From assembly GCA_032622095.1 (NCBI GenBank), contig CP136061.1:40429797-40493796 (forward strand): DNA of 64,000 bases, in the 5' to 3' direction. The notes under the pieces were generated by a model that was not told the DNA's origin, did not search any database, and saw only the letters and a program-made list of their open reading frames with translations. Origin of the DNA: Siphonodentalium dalli (Eukaryota; Mollusca; Scaphopoda; Gadilida; Siphonodentaliidae). Positions 33,872 through 48,800 of the stretch are shown in pieces (position 1 is the stretch's first letter; every line of letters begins with the position of its first letter). The position numbers were made by a program, and so were the translations under genes.

Positions 33872-36800
33872 CTGTAAAGAAAATATAATCAGTCAAGAGT
33901 TATCTGCCCCATGAATAATCCATTATCGTCGCCTGTAAAGAAAATTCTAACTATTAAAGCTTATTATCCCTCCCAAAACCTACAGTAATGTGTTCACTGT
34001 GTCCTGTTATCAAGTCTGAGTTTAGTGTGCCTGTCATAAGCAGAATGAGGTCCACAGAGGGTGAATTTAGTGACACTATCCCACATAGCGGGCTAACATC
34101 ACTAATTTCACCCTCTGGGGACCTCATTCTGCTCAGGCCTTATCTTCTCTTGAAAAGTTTTTTTATAATCAAATTTCTATAGAAACTTCTTCGCATAGAT
34201 TCTATTTCTTTTTTAGTTTCTCTATATCCCCAAATTGGCAGATGACACATTGTATAATCGAGGTTCCCAATGGGTGTACAGATGAGGCCATGCAGAATGA
34301 GGTCCCCAGATGGTGAATTTGGTGATCCTAGCCCGCTATGCGGGATAGCATCACTAAATTCACCCTCAGGGGACCTCATTCTGCACTGGACATTTCATGC
34401 ACACTAAACTCAGGGTGGCTGTTTCTATACTGAACCAATTCGGAATGCTCATTTGAATTGAATAATCCGTTATCCTCTCCTGTAAAGAAAATATAATCAG
34501 TCAAGAGTTATCTGCCCTGAAGAATCCAAGCCTTGAACAGGGTATCTGCCCATTTCTGGTGAATGAATTCAAGGAGTTTCAAGGAGGTTCCAGTAGTCAA
34601 TTCAAGGATTTTCAAGGACTGCCCCGACAATTTTCAAGGAGTTTCCAGGAACCAACTGTTGAACATTTAATACATGTGATACCACGTTTTCCACCATAAT
34701 TTTAGCATTTTTAGCTTTTTAGGCCTTTATGGGTAATTGCATTACCATAATTTAAATTAATGGGAACATTTAACTAATACATGTAGTGTGATGACAGTCG
34801 ACACCAGTTGAATATCACTGCCCCTATGCTATTCCATAAATAAACTAAAAAGGAGCAGTATTAATGTTTTCCATCACAGCTTTTTATTCCATGTTACGCT
34901 AGCTGTGTTTCCTGAGTTCAATAGACAATAACTGATAGAGCTGATCTGGACCATGTTTGCGACGTCAAATATTTTCTTGCATAACTGACATCTAGCGTTA
35001 TATGTGTTGTTCTCAACCGCCTCCACCCATTTGAATTTGGCGCCCCATTGCGTCTGGTATTTGCATTTACCACCGGGCATGTTATTTAGAATACTCGTAA
35101 ACAGGAAATGAAGGTCATCGGAAGCGGATGTGATTTTTTTGTTTCGGTTTCGTTTTTGTTAATTTGTACGTTTTTATGTAAAACACGGGTTTCTAATGTC
35201 GAATGTCTATATAATATACAAATTACCTCAATCCGATACAATAAAAATACACTAATTACGCTACCTGGGTTTGAAAAGCTCGGAACTATTTTTTATCGTG
35301 TTCAATTTTATGATACTTCATAGGGGGGTCACATAATTGAAATAGACTCGCGAGTATTGGTGTTTTACTGGAAATGGAGTTACATCCCATGCTTCATTGG
35401 GGGGTCACACAATTACAATTGACTCGAGATAATTGCCGCCAGCGGAAATTCAAAATGGGGTTACTTCCCATATACCAACAACGCGTTCGGAACTAAACTA
35501 TCTATATTTATTGACTCCCGATGAATCGATATACCTGGGTTTAAGGGCTACATAGAATTCCAGGGTTTTCAAGGAGTGGGCATTCAATTCAAGGGTTTCA
35601 AGGGCCCTGGAAAATTGATTTTCCAAATCAAGGAGTTTCAAGGAATTCAAGGAGCCGCGGATACCCTGTTGAAATAGTGCATCTGTCATTTGCAGAATGA
35701 GGTCCCCAGAGGGTGAATTTAGTGATGCTACCCCGCATATCAGGCTAGCATCACTAAATTCACTCTCAGGGGACCTCATTCTGATCCTAGGTCTCCCATA
35801 GCAGTTGAGGCCTCAGCAGAATGAGGTTCACAGAAGGTGAATTTGGTGATGCTAGCCCGCCGTGCAGTATAGCGTCACTAAATTCACCCTCTGGGGACCT
35901 CATTTTGCAATATCAAGACTTGGAAGAATTTATTCAAAAATTTAATGAAATGTCCAGTCAGTCAACTTCACCATTCTGTACAAAATACTGACAAAGGAGG
36001 ATGATCTGAGGCCCGACTCTGGTTGCAATCCCGAAGTGCACATGTTCCTCTTCAAAGGGGTCCCAAATGGGGAATGATTTCCCCTATTAGTCTTAGTGTG
36101 ACCCATGTCTAGCACATCGCATAAAACAACATCAAGTCACAGATGTGTAGCACATCATGTCGAGTCAGAACATCTTTGATGAACCAAGTTGAGCTAAAAC
36201 TAAAATTCACTCTAATTTGGAAAAGTTGGATGAAAACAGTCCATCTGTCTGTTCGTGATTTTTCTCCCAGACCCCAGGACTGATTTCAACCAATTTGGTG
36301 TGGTTACTAGGAGTACCCCCGTCAGATGTTATAATGATGTTAGTTTTTCAAAACATTTATATTTTTTTATATATTTTTTGGTTAAATTGAGCAAGGGATT
36401 CAATCTAAATAAAAAATTCAAAATAATTTTTAATGTTTTAATTAAATTACTATTTAAAATTGTTTTTAAATCAAATTGTTAAAAGATCAAAATGTGCACG
36501 AAGCGGGTCCTTACGCCACTGGATAAAGGCTCCCGAACAATTTCAGCGAGTTGGACGTGTAAAACCAACATTGTTATTGTTCATACCTTGAAAAAGCTAT
36601 TGATATATTGCAACACGTATATGCCACAGTCGCTATAGTTATCCTGCTGTGGCACTTTGGGGTTGCACCCTTTGAAGGTATCCTTGTTGAAGTGTCGTTC
36701 CGTTTTCTTCTTCTGTTTCCACTCAACTTGTAGATACCTGTAAAGCAAGTCAGTGTCAGCAGTTGTATTAAAAAGCTAGCTTTATACCATATACTCGGGA

Positions 36801-39800
36801 CGGTTGCCGACCACGTGTCCCCGAAAAGGGAGCTTTTTAGTAAGGATAGCTTTTTTTAAACTCTCAAAATTCATCGGACCCTGACCAAATTCAAACCTGG
36901 CCTTTGTCTTCTGAAATTTGAACCAAGAGATTCAGTTGAATTTAAAAACAATAAGATAACTTAAAGTAAAGTTATCATCCGGATACCAAAATAATCGGCA
37001 AATTCAGTTGCCAAGGACCATAACTCTGTGGCAAAAATAAGCTGACCGAACCCATATTCAAACTTGATCTGTATTTGGAGCTGATAACTTCACATACCAA
37101 ATTTGGTTCAGATCCGATCACACAAACTAAAGTTATCATCCGGACATCTCAAAATGAAAAATTCTAAGTCGGAAAGGGGCCATAACTCGGGGAAAAATGG
37201 GCAGACCGAACTCATATTCGAACTTGACCTGTGTTTTGAGCTGATAAACTCACATACCAAATTTGGTTTTGATCCGATAGCCAAAAATAAAGTTCTCATC
37301 CGGGAACTTTCCGCATGGACAGACAGACAGATGGACTCTGGCTATTTTAATTGTCCCACAAAAAACACATTTGGCAGAACAATAACACACTTCGAATGAA
37401 TGTCACAGATGTATCCGGAAATGGTACAGTAATGCTCTTAATTAATCGACTGCTTAACCACAGTAGAACTATGGGTAACTTTTCAGGATTTAGTCGGAAA
37501 TATCCTGAAAAGTTACCCATAATTCTGCTGTGGTTAAGCAGTCGATTAATTAGAGCATTAATGGTAGTTCTTGCTCTGGATTGTCGATAGCCAAATTTAG
37601 TTTTTTAAAGTTAAACTCAAAGACGTATGAGTTGCCAAACTGTATGTTAACACTGTTTATCATGGAATGATAACAAACTGTATGTTAACACTGTTTACCA
37701 TGGAATGATAACAAACTGTATGTTAACGATGTTTACCATGGAATGATAACAAACTGTATGTTAACGATGTTTACCATGGAATGATAACAAACTGTATGTT
37801 AACACTGTTTACCATGGAATGATAACAAACTGTATGTTAACACTGTTTATCATGGAATGATAACAAACTGTATGTTAACGATGTTTACCATGGAATGATA
37901 ACAAACTGTATGTTAACAGTTTATCATGGAATGATAACAAACTGTATGTTAACACTGTTTATCATGGAATGATAACAAACTGTATGTTAACACTGTTTAT
38001 CATGGAATGATAACAAACTGTATGTTAACACTGTTTATCATGGAATGATAACAAACTGTATGTTAACACTGTTTATCATGGAATGATAACAAACTGTATG
38101 TTAACACTGTTTATCATGGAATGATAACAAACTGTATGTTAACGATGTTTATCATGGAATGATAACAAACTGTATGTTAACACTGTTTACCATGGAATGA
38201 TAACGCACTGTATGTTAACACTGTTTATCATGGAATGATAACAAACTGTATGTTAACACTGTTTATCATGGAATGATAACAAACTGTATGTTAACACTGT
38301 TTATCATGGAATGATAACAAACTGTATGTTAACACTGTTTATCATGGAATGATAACAAACTGTATGTTAACACTGTTTATCATGGAATGATAACAAACTG
38401 TATGTTAACACTGTTTATCATGGAATGATAACAAACTGTATGTTAACAATGTTTATCATGGAATGATAACAAACTGTATGTTAACACTGTTTATCATGGA
38501 ATGATAACAAACTGTATGTCAACACTGTTTATCATGGAATGATAACAAACTGTATGTTAACGATGTTTATCATGGAATGATAACAAACTGTATGTTAACA
38601 CTGTTTATCATGGAATGATAACACACTGTATGTTAACACTGTTTATCATGGAATGATAACAAACTGTATGTTAACACTGTTTATCATGGAATGATAACAA
38701 ACTGTATGTTAACACTGTTTATCATGGAATGATAACAAACTGTATGTTAACACTGTTTATCATGGAATGATAACAAACTGTATGTTAACACTGTTTATCA
38801 TGGAATGATAACAAACTGTATGTTAACACTGTTTATCATGGAATGATAACAAACTGTATGTTAACACTGTTTATCATGGAATGATAACAAACTGTATGTT
38901 AACACTGTTTATCATGGAATGATAACAAACTGCATGTTAACACTGTTTATCATGGAATGATAACAAACTGTATGTTAACACTGTTTATCATGGAATGATA
39001 ACAAACTGTATGTTAACACTGTTTATCATGGAATGATAACAAACTGTATGTCAACACTGTTTATCATGGAATGATAACAAACTGTATGTTAACGATGTTT
39101 ATCATGGAATGATAACAAACTGTATGTTAACACTGGTTATCATGGAATGATAACACACTGTATGTTAACACTGTTTATCATGGAATGATAACAAACTGTA
39201 TGTTAACACTGTTTATCATGGAATGATAACAAACTGTATGTTAACACTGTTTATCATGGAATGATAACAAACTGTATGTTAACACTGTTTATCATGGAAT
39301 GATAACAAACTGTATGTTAACACTGTTTATCATGGAATGATAACAAACTGTATGTTAACACTGTTTATCATGGAATGATAACAAACTGTATGTTAACAAT
39401 GTTTATCATGGAATGATAACAAACTGTATGTTAACACTGTTTATCATGGAATGATAACAAACTGTATGTCAACACTGTTTATCATGGAATGATAACAAAC
39501 TGTATGTTAACGATGTTTATCATGGAATGATAACAAACTGTATGTTAACACTGTTTATCATGGAATGATAACACACTGTATGTTAACACTGTTTATCATG
39601 GAATGATAACAAACTGTATGTTAACACTGTTTATCATGGAATGATAACAAACTGTATGTTAACACTGTTTATCATGGAATGATAACAAACTGTATGTTAA
39701 CACTGTTTATCATGGAATGATAACAAACTGTATGTTAACACTGTTGACCATGGAATGATAACAAACTGTATGTTAACACTGTTTACCATGGAATGATAAC

Positions 39801-42800
39801 AAACTGTATGTTAACGATGTTTACCATGGAATGATAACAAACTGTATGTTAACACTGTTTATCATGGAATGATAACAAACTGTATGTTAACGATGTTTAC
39901 CATGGAATGATAACAAACTGTATGTTAACGATGTTTATCATGGAATGATAACAAACTGTATGTTAACACTGTTTATCATGGAATGATAACAAACTGTATG
40001 TTAACACTGTTTATCATGGAATGATAACAAACTGTATGTTAACACTGTTTATCATGGAATGATAACAAACTGTATGTTAACACTGTTTATCATGGAATGA
40101 TAACAAACTGTATGTTAACACTGTTTATCATGGAATGATAACAAACTGTATGTTAACACTGTTTATCATGGAATGATAACAAACTGTATGTTAACACTGT
40201 TTATCATGGAATGATAACAAACTGTATGTTAACGATGTTTACCATGGAATGATAACAAACTGTATGTTAACGATGTTTACCATGGAATGATAACAAACTG
40301 TATGTTAACGATGTTTACCATGGAATGATAACAAACTGTATGTTAACACTGTTTATCATGGAATGATAACAAACTGTATGTTAACACTGTTTATCATGAA
40401 ATGATAACAAACTGTATGTTAACGATGTTTATCATGGAATGATAACAAACTGTATGTTAACGATGTTTATCATGGAATGATAACAAACTGTATGTTAACA
40501 CTGTTTATCATGGAATGATAACAAACTGTATGTTAACGATGTTTATCATGGAATGATAACAAACTGTATGTTAACGATGTTTACCATGGAATGATAACAA
40601 ACTGTATGTTAACGATGTTTACCATGGAATGATAACAAACTGTATGTTAACACTGTTTATCATGGAATGATAACAAACTGTATGTTAACACTGTTTACCA
40701 TGGAATGATAACAAACTGTATGTTAATGATGTTTACCATGGAATGATAACAAACTGTATGTTAACACTGTTTAACATGGAATGATAACAAACTGTATGTT
40801 AACACTGTTTATCATGGAATGATAACAAACTGTATGTTAACACTGTTTATCACTGTATGATAACAAACTGTATGTTAACACTGTTTACCATGGAATGATA
40901 ACAAACTGTATGTTAACGATGTTTATCATGGAATGATAACAAACTGTATGTTAACACTGTTTATCATGGAATGATAACAAACTGTATGTTAACACTGTTT
41001 ACCATGGAATGATAACAAACTTTATGTTAACGATGTTTATCATGGAATGATAACAAACTGTATGTTAACACTGTTTACCATGGAATGATAACAAACTGTA
41101 TGTTAACACTGTTTACCATGGAATGATAACAAACTGTATGTTAACACTGTTTATCATGGAATGATAACAATCTGTATGTTAACACTGTTTACCATGGAAT
41201 GATAACAAACTGTATGTTAACGATGTTTATCATGGAATGATAACAAACTGTATGTTAACACTGTTTACCATGGAATGATAACAAACTGTATGTTAACGAT
41301 GTTTATCATGGAATGATAACAAACTGTATGTTAACGATGTTTACCATGGAATGATAACAAACTGTATGTTAACACTGTTTATCATGGAATGATAACAAAC
41401 TGTATGTTAACACTGTTTATCATGGAATGATAACAAACTGTATGTTAACACTGTTTATCATGGAATGATAACAAACTGTATGTTAACGATGTTTATCATG
41501 GAATGATAACAAACTGTATGTTAACACTGTTTACCATGGAATGATAACAAACTGTATGTTAACACTGTTTATCATGGAAAGATAACAAACTGTATGTTAA
41601 CACTGTTTATCATGGAATGATAACAAACTGTATGTTAACGATGTTTATCATGGAATGATAACAAACTGTATGTTAACGATGTTTACCATGGAATGATAAC
41701 AAACTGTATGTTAACACTTTTTTAATTATGGAATGATAACAAACTGTATGTTAACACTGTTTATCATGGAATGATAACAAACTGTATGTTAACACTGTTT
41801 ATCATGGAATGATAACAAACTGTATGTTAACACTGTTTACCATGGAATGATAACAAACTGTATGTTAACGATGTTTATCATGGAATGATAACAAACTGTA
41901 TGTTAACACTGTTTACCATGGAATGATAACAAACTGTATGTTAACGATGTTTATCATGGAATGATAACAAACTGTATGTTAACGATGTTTACCATGGAAT
42001 GATAACAAACTGTATGTTAACACTGTTTATCATGGAATGATAACAAACTGTATGTTAACACTGTTTATCATGGAATGATAACAAACTGTATGTTAACAAT
42101 GTTTATCATGGAATGATAACAAACTGTATGTTAACACTGTTTATCATGGAATGATAACAAACTGTATGTTAACGATGTTTATCATGGAATGATAACAAAC
42201 TGTATGTTAACACTGTTTACCATGGAATGATAACAAACTGTATGTTAACACTGTTTATCATGGAATGATAACAAACTGTATGTTAACACTGTTTATCATG
42301 GAATGATAACAAACTGTATGTTAACGATGTTTATCATGGAATGATAACAAACTATGTTAACGATGTTTATCATGGAATGATAACAAACTGTATGTTAACA
42401 CTGTTTATTATGGAATGATAACAAACTGTATGTTAACACTGTTTATCATGGAATGATAACAAACTGTATGTTAACACTGTTTATCATGGAATGATAACAA
42501 ACTGTATGTTAACACTGTTTACCATGGAATGATAACAAACTGTATGTTAACGATGTTTATCATGGAATGATAACAAACTGTATGTTAACACTGTTTATCA
42601 TGGAATGATAACAAACTGTATGTTAACGATGTTTACCATGGAATGATAACAAACTGTATGTTAACACTGTTTACCATGGAATGATAACAAAGTAAACAAA
42701 CTGTATGTTAACACTGTTTATCATGGAATGATAACAAACTGTATGTTAACACTGTTTATCATGGAATGATAACAAACTGTACGTTAACGATGTTTACCAT

Positions 42801-45800
42801 GGAATGATAACAAACTGTATGTTAACACTGTTTACCATGTAATGATAACAAACTGTATGTTAACGATGTTTATCATGGAATGATAACAAACTGTATGTTA
42901 ACAATGTTTACCATGGAATGATAACAAACTGTATGTTAACACTGTTTACCATGGAATGATAACAAACTGTATGTTAACACTGTTTATCATGGAATGATAA
43001 CAAACTGTATGTTTACACTTTTTACCATGGAATGATAACAAACTGTATGTTAATGATGTTTACCATGGAATGATAACAAACTGTATGTTAACACTTTTTA
43101 CCATGGAATGATAACAAACTGTATGTTAATGATGTTTACCATGGAATGATAACAAACTGTATGTTAAAACTGTTTACCATGGAATGATAACAAACTGTAT
43201 GTTAACACTGTTTATCATGGAATGATAACAAACTGTATGTTAACACTTTTTACCATGGAATGATAACAAACTGTATGTTAATGATGTTTACCATGGAATG
43301 ATAACAAACTGTATGTTAAAACTGTTTATCATGGAATGATAACAAACTGTATGTTAATGATGTTTACCATGGAATGATATCAAACTGTATGTTAACGATG
43401 TTTATCATGGAATGATAACAAACTGTATGTTAACACTGTTTATCATGGAATGATAACAAACTGTATGTTAACGATGTTTACCATGGAATGATAACAAACT
43501 GTATGTTAACACTGTTTATCATGGAATGATAACAAACTGTATGTTAACGATGTTTACCATGGAATGATAACAAACTGTATGTTAACGATGTTTATCATGG
43601 AATGATAACAAACTGTATGTTAACGATGTTTATCATGGAATGATAACAAACTGTATGTTAACGATGTTTACCATGGAATGATAACAAACTGTATGTTAAC
43701 GATGTTTATCATGGAATGATAACAAACTGTATGTTAACAATGTTTACCATGGAATGATAACAAACTGCATGTTAACGATGTTTATCATGGAATGATAACA
43801 AACTGTATGTTAACGATGTTTACCATGGAATGATAACAAACTGTATGTTAATGATGTTTACCATCGAATGAATTCACGTATCTCCACCAGGAAATTAAAG
43901 CAATTAAATAAAATTTAACAAATTTGGAGTGTTATCAGACATACCAATGAGTGTATAATGAAGCTCAATTTAGAATGGAATAGCTGCTCTCTGTACTTAC
44001 TCTCTCAGGATCCTAACAACACTCGACCGTGACGGTCCTGACAAAGAATCAAACACAAGAATACATGGCCTGCAAGAGAAAATAACAAAATTAAAAAAAG
44101 GACAAAAATAATTGTATCTTCCATAAAATGTTTGTTCAAAAGATCACATTACAGTCATCTGGGACCAAGGTTCATGCTGCCACTTGCCAATGGCAAACAA
44201 GAGCATCTCTAGGGCATGGCAAAATACTCCCATTAGCTGTTTTGAATTGTACCACCCCAAAATAAAATAATAACATGAGCAAACAAAGATGATCTGATAT
44301 ACCCCTAATTTCAATGACAAAATTCTCAGTAAAAAAAGGGCAGTAACTCATGTGAAAATAATTGGACAGAACCCATATTCAAACTTGGCCTGTATTTTTT
44401 AGCTGTGAAACACATACCAGCTATTGGTACAGATCAATAATCCAAACAGGAATTTTCGGTCGGAAACAGAAATGTTATGAAATCGGTCAAATTCTAAATC
44501 GAAAAAGGGCCATAACGGCGTTAACTCATTTAAAATAATTGGACTTGACCTGTATTTTTAGCTTGGAAATCCACTTACAAACTTTGATTCAGATAAATTA
44601 ATCCAAATTAGAGTTATCTATCGGAAACCAAAAATGTTAATGATTACATAATTTTATACAAATATTCACATTTGGAATAAAATATTCTGAGACAAACAAA
44701 GTCCACACTGATCATAGCATCCCACATAACAGGCCCGACAAAATCGGCACTTCATGGATGTGTTGCCCAGAAGACTAAGAAAATAAATGTACCCTTTTGA
44801 GTTGGACAATTGAAATTCAAGCATAAAAACAGTTTGTGAATGAAACAGCTTGCTGCATATTCTTTTTATGATTGGTTCCATGATAAAAGTATGAAAATGC
44901 GATGGTTTTAACTCAACATAAAACACCTATTTTCCAGTCTGTGTCCACAGATGGACAGACAGACATTATAGTGGCGATTAAGTTAAATTTTCAAGGGGTA
45001 AAATGATTTAACATGCCTGAAAACGCCTAATTTCCAGTCTTTGTCCACAGACGGACAGACGGATGCCCTGACAGACAATTATCGGGGGTATTACGATTTA
45101 ACTCACCTGAAGACTCCTCTTTGCCAGTCTGCCTTCCTCTCACCATTTTTAAATTCATCGATTGTTACCAATCTCCCGATCACTTCCTTATACTGGAAAA
45201 AATAAGGTGTGTTACATTGCCAATAACTCCCTATATATCTCATAGGTAGGTCAGATTTGACACCAAATAAGTCAGAATGTTTTGCTTACCAGGCAAAAGA
45301 AAATTCAAAAGCATCCATTAAACGTAAAAAAAAACGATCGCAAAAGCTCAAAATGGAAGACACTCTGTATTGTCAATCCCTTTTGGGCAACAGAAACACG
45401 GGGCTCTTTATAAGAGATGGTCATGGGAAATATATTTACTACCCTCACAACATTGAAATCATGTTAGAACTCTCCCTTTTGGAACTCGAGATCTGGTCAT
45501 CAAAACGTCCTATTAATGGGCTGTTTATTAAACTAATTATTTTCTGGTATAGAAAAGAAACAAATGGTGGTATCAAATTGGACATTGCAACTTTAAATAT
45601 TTTAACAAATTAGTAGAAACAACATTGTAACTTACTCTTAGTTATAAAAAAAACTACGTGCATTCTTTTAATTCATTGCAAGCAAAAAAACTAAAAAATA
45701 ATTGTCACATTCTAAAAATATCACAATTTATTACATGTTTGCCTATAAAATAGCGGAAAATGACCAAAACGTAGATCTTCGTATGTATCTCTTAGAAGCC

Positions 45801-48800
45801 ACAGTGAAATACAATTTCAATATTTCACTGTAGGTTTAGTTATATTTCACTGTAGCCTGCCAGTGGTTTACGCGAGTGAAAAATAACCGCCATTTATAGT
45901 AAATTTCTGCAAACTGATCCGTTATAACTTATAATCTTATTCGAAACAAGAGTTATTTTTTATAATTTAATCCGTCATTTCACAGGAGACCCACCATAAG
46001 TATTGAGTAGAAGTAAAACAATCGAAACACTTTCTGAAGAAAATCACACGCACGTAAAGTTGAAACAGACACTCTTGACACTCAAGTGTCGTTAGCGATT
46101 TGGTGTTTTTTATTTGCTAGACGGTACTTATCATGCACCATGCAGCTATGACCCGCGCACATGGGATTTATATATTTTGACTATGGTGACATGGAGACTT
46201 GTTAGTTTCGATTCCATGCTTCATTTCTTTGCATGAGTCTTGTCGCTTTATCTAGGTAATTGTGCACTTATGATTAGTAGGAAGTATTCTTCCGGAGTAT
46301 TGTTCAAATTGCTGTACGATTAAAAGTAAAATTGCTGCATAACTTAGCAACTTTGAGCTTTAACCCTTTGAACCCTGGCGCCCCACAGTGATCGACACCC
46401 TGACCCGGGGCTCCCAGTGGTATGTCCGCTTAAATTAGACAGTGTCTAGTAGCATGGTGTTGATTATGTTAAAATTGCGACACCGGTCTGAAACTATACA
46501 GGTTTGTCCTCCATGGATCAGCGATCATTATAAGATCGCGAGACTTTGCCTCGCGGCAACTCCTTGGTAACGGTTGCTAGGCAACTACCCGGAATTGACT
46601 GGAAAATGTAAATATAGCATATAGCGTCGTAATTCAACCTCAGTGATTGTGTTTTTTTTATGCAGGTACTACCCTAACGTGAAATTTGAGATATACCCGA
46701 CCAGAATAGTGAACCAAATATCCCATTTAAGGGTGGCAACGGTTGCTAAGCAAATACCACAACTGATCGAATGACATAATTGCACTAACCATTCAGTGGT
46801 ATGTTTTGCCTTAATTTAGACAGTGTCTAGTCGCATGGTGTTGGTTATGTTGAAAGGGGACACCTACCTGAAACTGTGCAGGCATGATATATGCATGCAC
46901 GGACCACTGATCATTGTAAGATCGGGAGGCTTTGCCACCCGATCTCGCCTTATAAACGGTTACTATGCAACTACCCGAAATTTGCAGGATAAACGAATTC
47001 TAGCTTACAACGTTGTAATTATACATCAGCGAATTGCGTTTCGATGCAACCAATATCCTAATGTGAAATTAAGATATACCTGACCATGCGCGAGTAAGTC
47101 AACTTGATATGCGATAGACTTTTTACTACATGTGGCACAACAGAGACTGATATTACAGAGACCAGAAACAACGTAATTTCCCGTAACATATCGTGGCCCC
47201 ATTGTTCAAGTAAGCTGTCTAGATTGTGTCTACTGTACTAACATGTGAAACATGCAACAAAATGTCATATATAGCGCCACATTTCACTTAAACGCATTTT
47301 TAAAAATTAATTATAGCCTGCGCCCATGCTCATATTTTCCTAGCCGTTTCTAGTGGGCAGCCAATCCATATAGACACCTTTGCCAGCGCTGACTTCAATA
47401 GGCCAATTTAAATATATATATTAGTGGGTATGTCGTGTATAATTACGTTATAAACCATTTACAGCACTGCTCAAATTAAGCGACCTGTTTTAACGAGGTG
47501 TACATGCGTTAATACCGCGGTGCAATACCGCGACATACCGCCGATTTGCGGTTGCACTACCACGCGCGTACCGCGGTACCACCGCGACGTTCACGGTACC
47601 ACCGCACTACCAGCGGTAACGAATGTTGGTAGCGCGGTGGCACGCGGTAATGCACCGCACAAACGCAGTGACATTACCGCTACGCGGTAGCATTTTTGTA
47701 ACGAGGTTAATGACGGGATTCGATGGCTGACCGTCAATCTTCCAAAATAGGACGGCCGTTCTCACGATCTCCGTCCATGTTTGTGTACCGTGAAGTGTAT
47801 TATTAAAATATTGAAATAGATGAAAGCCGAGTATCGGGGAAATATGCCCATTATAACGGGCTTCCAGATTAAGTAAAGGTAAGTATAAGTTACTTTGAGA
47901 AAGTCATTTTTCAATTAATGTGAATATTAAAATATTACAATAACATTTCTAGTCTCGTTTTATTGCCTAAAATGCCCATAAATGACACTATTTGTAATCA
48001 GTGTTGGTTATCGGGAAGGGAACAAATGATTTCGGCCATTTTAGACAGCTCGATAAATCCCGTATCTACAGTTTATATCAATGTTCAGATGTGCGTGATC
48101 CCTAAATTGAATGATAACGACACTATTTAAATAGTCCCCAGAATAAATATCGTTATTAACTTTATTGACATTCATTAACTGCAAATCACAAACACCATTT
48201 GTTCGTATAACGGGAATTATTGTCTTAGCAATAAAAGACACAACGTGGAACTCCCGTATATCCAGGAAAAAAAAACACATTCTGGCAAAAGCACGTGTCA
48301 CTGATTACGTCATACTGCAGCTGGCAGACTTTGTTAATATAGGTCACGGGGCACTTAAATTAAGATGTCGTCATGTCTTTTTATAACTGGCCTCAATGGG
48401 TGAAATAAATATTTGTGTTTTGTTGATGGTGCTATTATATAGTAAAACTACACACGTGACGCACGCGCGAATGGCTGTTTTGTGTTTTGGGCACTTGTAT
48501 TTCCATTACTTCAATGCGTCCGTTTGGCTCGCAGAAGGTAGTTCAGATATTTATCGATCTATTTTGGTATTGCGAATAATATTATGTGCGAACCGCCACG
48601 TGGCTTTAAACAGACAAGTCTCATTCGATCTTTAAAATGTTGTGCACGTAATAGCTATTTTATAAATATTTGTCGCACAAAAGTGAGACAAACGCTCTTT
48701 ATTGCTACCGTATCGGGAATAAAAAATTCGATCACTTGAAATAATTATGTTACAATGTTAACCTCTGTGTATAACCAAAGAAACATATTTTTTCTTTCCA

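Larger units (their letters stand above)
34533..35925. mobile_element. hAT two-hairpin MITE split by a degraded hAT element
   Basis: The host MITE starts AAGCCTTGAA at ~34533. It is interrupted and resumes with TTGAAATAGTGCATCTGTCA at 35670, with both hairpins, and ends near TTGCAATATCAAGACTTGG. TTGAA on both sides of the insertion looks like a target duplication. Confidence 0.65.

Noticed and set aside
37636-43868. CRISPR-like array
   Set aside because: The 38-bp units are contiguous with no unique spacers, and the host is a eukaryote. It is a satellite.
45257-45613. 118-codon plus-strand frame
   Set aside because: AT-rich intronic sequence of the SENP gene on the other strand, with no recognisable domain and no splice or promoter support.
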